Below, piece after piece: positions 14,669 to 16,189 of a stretch of DNA of 16,189 nucleotides (position 1 is the stretch's first letter; each line of letters opens with the position of its first letter). The notes beneath the pieces are model-generated. The model did no database searches and was not told where the DNA came from. It saw nothing but the letters and a program-made list of their open reading frames with translations. Source of the stretch: JACQHJ01 sp964624955 (lineage in GTDB: Bacteria; Patescibacteriota; Microgenomatia; Levybacterales; UBA12049); assembly GCA_964624955.1 (NCBI GenBank), contig CAZUZF010000022.1, positions 1-16,189 on the forward strand, read 5' to 3'. Made by a program: the position numbers and the translations under genes.

Positions 14669-14697
14669 TTGACTTTGCTTATAATTTTCGACATAAT
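14669..14697 (+). promoter_or_regulatory. Promoter of cutA
   Basis: TTGACT (14669-14674), a 17-nt spacer and CATAAT (14692-14697) precede the ATG at 14704 by 6 nt. This spacing decides the start: the frame is open further upstream, but an earlier start at 14665 would lie inside the promoter. A second TATAAT (14680-14685) is an alternative -10. Confidence 0.6.
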
Positions 14698-14703
14698 TTC
14701 TGC

Positions 14704-15018
14704 ATGAAAATGGCGATATATTTTCTTACCTGTGCGAACAATAGGGAAGCGGATAAGATCTCCAAAACACTTCTTGAAAAAAGACTAATAGCATGTAGTA
14801 AAAGATTTCCTGTTAACTCAAGTTTTTGGTGGAAAAATCATATAGACAATACAAAAGAAGTTGTAGTAATCCTTGAAAGTCTTGAGGAAAATTTTGAAAA
14901 GATAGAGAAAGAGATTAAAAGAACATCAAGTTATGAAGTACCGATGTTTTTCTCAATTAAAGCTTCAAAAACTACACAAGAAATCAAAAAGTGGTTAAAA
15001 GAAGAGATAGTTGGTTAA
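14704..15018 (+). CDS. cutA: CutA1 divalent-ion tolerance family protein
   Basis: From the ATG at 14704 the protein is 104 residues, the usual CutA1 length; an ATG two codons on (14710) is also possible. The family pattern is clear: an N-terminal strand AIYFLTCAN, LLEKRLIACSKRFPVNSSFWWKN (matching LIAC.N..P...S.YWW), the strand EVVVILES, and SSYEVPMFFSI (matching HPYEVP). CutA1 forms very stable trimers with a PII-like ferredoxin fold. It was linked to copper and other divalent metal tolerance in E. coli, but its role is still debated. The usual Asn after LIAC is Lys here. It is transcribed from its own promoter. Confidence 0.9.
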   Translation: MKMAIYFLTCANNREADKISKTLLEKRLIACSKRFPVNSSFWWKNHIDNTKEVVVILESLEENFEKIEKEIKRTSSYEVPMFFSIKASKTTQEIKKWLKEEIVG

Positions 15019-15043
15019 TGTCGAAAACTTTACTTTGTTGACT

Positions 15044-15072
15044 TTGAATAATATTTCAACATATGCTAATAT
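15044..15072 (+). promoter_or_regulatory. Promoter of the DUF5678-like gene
   Basis: TTGAAT (15044-15049), a 17-nt spacer and TAATAT (15067-15072) preceded by TGC (extended -10) lie 9 nt before the ATG at 15082. A TTGACT at 15038-15043 with TATGCT (15062-15067) is an overlapping alternative. A short inverted repeat, TTGAA-taatat-TTCAA (15044-15059), covers the -35 and part of the spacer. Confidence 0.55.
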
Positions 15073-15081
15073 TGATGTAAT

Positions 15082-15279
15082 ATGAAAGCTAAAATTTATG
15101 ATTTACCTAAAACCTTAAGAAAATACTCAAACGAATGGTTAGCCCTTGATCCGAAAGAAATGAAAGTAGTTGGAGTTGGAAGATTACCCAAGCAAGCATT
15201 AAATGCTTCCAGAAAAAAAGGCGTGGATCACCCAGTCCTTACTCGTGCTCCTAAAGATTACGGGACATACATTCTTTAG
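15082..15279 (+). CDS. Small DUF5678-like protein
   Basis: The 65-residue protein contains YSNEWLALDPKEMKVVGVGR (about 15-34), then an alpha helix LPKQALNASRKKG and HPVLTRAPKDYGTYIL at the end. The order 'W.A......VV..G...L..A...A...G...PVLTR.P' resembles DUF5678 proteins, small domains of unknown function. It precedes the aspartyl protease gene by 9 nt, so the two are surely co-transcribed. Pairing of such a small gene with a retropepsin-like protease gene is, as far as I recall, recurrent in bacteria and archaea, which hints at a two-component module. The DUF call is from memory of the pattern. Confidence 0.65.
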   Translation: MKAKIYDLPKTLRKYSNEWLALDPKEMKVVGVGRLPKQALNASRKKGVDHPVLTRAPKDYGTYIL

Positions 15280-15288
15280 TTATTTTAT

Positions 15289-15722
15289 ATGGATTTTAAG
15301 TACAAGAAATTTCCTACAAACCCCGATAATTGTCCCATTCCAAATCAAAAATATGCGCTTAGACCAGTAATACAAATAGACTTTGACTTACAAAATAGTA
15401 GTTTTGGATATTTTGTTTTAGTAGATTCAGGCGCAGACTATTGTATTTTCATGCTACCATTGGTGAACAATTAGGTCTTGACATTAAATCGGGAAAACCA
15501 ATGATCTTCTATGGAACATCTGGAGAACCCCAAAAAGCTTATTTTCATAATATCTCATTTAAGATTGGCGGAAATATTCATGAGTGTGAGGTTGGGTTTT
15601 CTTATGATATGGAGAAACTCGCTTATGGCTTGTTAGGACAATATGGTTTTTTCAATAAATGGAGAGTTAGGTTTGAATACGATAAGGAAAATGTTGAGAT
15701 AAAACAGATAATCAAACGTTGA
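15289..15722 (+). pseudogene. Retropepsin-like aspartyl protease gene interrupted by a -1 frame disruption
   Basis: The first frame from ATG 15289 encodes 61 residues and carries the catalytic motif LVDSGADYCIF (44-54; Asp46 is the nucleophile of the D[ST]GA motif), but it ends soon after at TAG 15472-15474. The frame one base back continues the fold: HATIGEQLGLDIKSGK, then strands FHNISFKIGG and CEVGFSYD, and GLLGQYGFFNKWRVRFEYD near the end, which matches the 'iLG..GFF..f.V.fd' tail of bacterial retropepsin-like proteins. The join lies at the TTTT run 15446-15449; a fifth T would restore a protein of 144 residues. Such proteases act as dimers with one Asp per subunit. Whether it is functional depends on whether the missing base is real. 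Confidence 0.72.
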
Positions 15723-15759
15723 TTATTAATTTATTCCCCTGGAAATTCTTGTAAATATT

Positions 15760-15768
15760 TGCTAAACT
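15760..15768 (+). promoter_or_regulatory. Extended -10 element of gyrB
   Basis: TGC followed by TAAACT (15763-15768) makes an extended -10, 9 nt before the ATG at 15778. No good -35 is seen, as is common with extended -10 promoters. There is no Shine-Dalgarno before gyrB. Confidence 0.45.
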
Positions 15769-15777
15769 AGACTTGTA

Positions 15778-16189
15778 ATGGCAAAATCCTCAGACTACGG
15801 TGCAGCACAAATCCAGGTCCTAGAAGGTCTTGAACCAGTTAGAAAAAGACCTGGAATGTACATTGGTTCAACCGATGTAATTGGTCTTCATGAAGCCTTA
15901 AGAGAAATCATAGATAATAGCGTTGATGAGGCTTTGGCTGGTTTTGCCAAAAACGTTTGGATTGTTTTAAACGATGATGGAAGTGCAACTGTAGCTGATG
16001 ACGGAAGGGGAATTCCAATTGATATCATGCCTCAGTATAAAAAGAGCGCACTTGAAATTGTCATGACCAAACTCCATGCGGGTGGAAAATTTGGAGGAAG
16101 TGCTTATAAAATTTCAGGAGGATTACACGGGGTAGGAGCTTCTGTTGTTAACGCTTTATCTGAATGGATGTGGACAGAGGTTAAAAGAG
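15778..16189 (+). CDS. gyrB: DNA gyrase subunit B, N-terminal part (cut by window edge)
   Basis: The visible 137 residues cover the first part of the GHKL ATPase domain. IQVLEGLEPVRKRPGMYIG (12-30) is the conserved GyrB/ParE start. EIIDNSVDEALAG (43-55) holds the catalytic Glu43 and the Mg-binding Asn47. DDGRGIPID (74-82) is the nucleotide-binding G1 box with Asp74, and GGLHGVGASVVNALS (114-128) is the glycine-rich ATP lid. Gyrase introduces negative supercoils; GyrB hydrolyses ATP. ParE has the same motifs, so topoisomerase IV cannot be fully excluded from this part, though a GyrB call is the more common one. The gene is intact as far as seen. Confidence 0.9.
   Translation, partial: MAKSSDYGAAQIQVLEGLEPVRKRPGMYIGSTDVIGLHEALREIIDNSVDEALAGFAKNVWIVLNDDGSATVADDGRGIPIDIMPQYKKSALEIVMTKLHAGGKFGGSAYKISGGLHGVGASVVNALSEWMWTEVKR

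Overview
The window reads as a chromosomal piece of an ultrasmall, AT-rich bacterium of the Candidate Phyla Radiation (Patescibacteria), most likely near the Microgenomates. This is inferred from protein style and gene order; there is no rRNA marker here. Signs are a compact genome with 1-4 nt gene junctions, many small orphan proteins, several cysteine-rich pilins, and a type IV pilus locus carrying two membrane glycosyltransferases. No secretin or PilM/N/O genes are visible, as would suit a cell without an outer membrane, although the locus continues past the left edge.

Region 1 (1-11616, minus strand) is a type IV pilus cluster. In transcription order it holds pilB (extension ATPase), pilT (retraction ATPase), pilC (platform), a pilin with its own strong promoter, a DUF2723/TMEM260-like glycosyltransferase with C-terminal TPRs, a PIG-V-like mannosyltransferase, pilD (prepilin peptidase), two GspG-like pilins, FimT/GspH-, PilV/GspI- and PilJ/GspJ-like minor pilins, and a PilX-like protein cut by the window edge. 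Together these could process, glycosylate, assemble and retract a surface pilus. The cluster has at least two good promoters, before pilB and before the pilin.

Region 2 (11664-15722, plus strand) starts with a divergent holB-like clamp-loader gene. Small genes follow, most with their own promoter: a two-helix membrane protein, an unknown protein with a Q/E-rich tail, a probable winged-helix protein, a two-TM protein, a frameshifted two-TM protein, cutA, a DUF5678-like protein, and a frameshifted retropepsin-like aspartyl protease. Region 3 (15778-end) is the start of gyrB.

The most striking property is the promoter layout. Ten genes have a -10-like hexamer 6-10 nt before the start codon and no Shine-Dalgarno sequence, which predicts leaderless or nearly leaderless mRNAs. 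Where a Shine-Dalgarno is visible (pilT, weakly pilC), the gene is internal to an operon. Two genes in the right part carry single-base (-1) frame disruptions. No tRNA, rRNA, CRISPR array, insertion sequence or convincing intrinsic terminator was found. No stretch longer than 300 bases lacks a gene.
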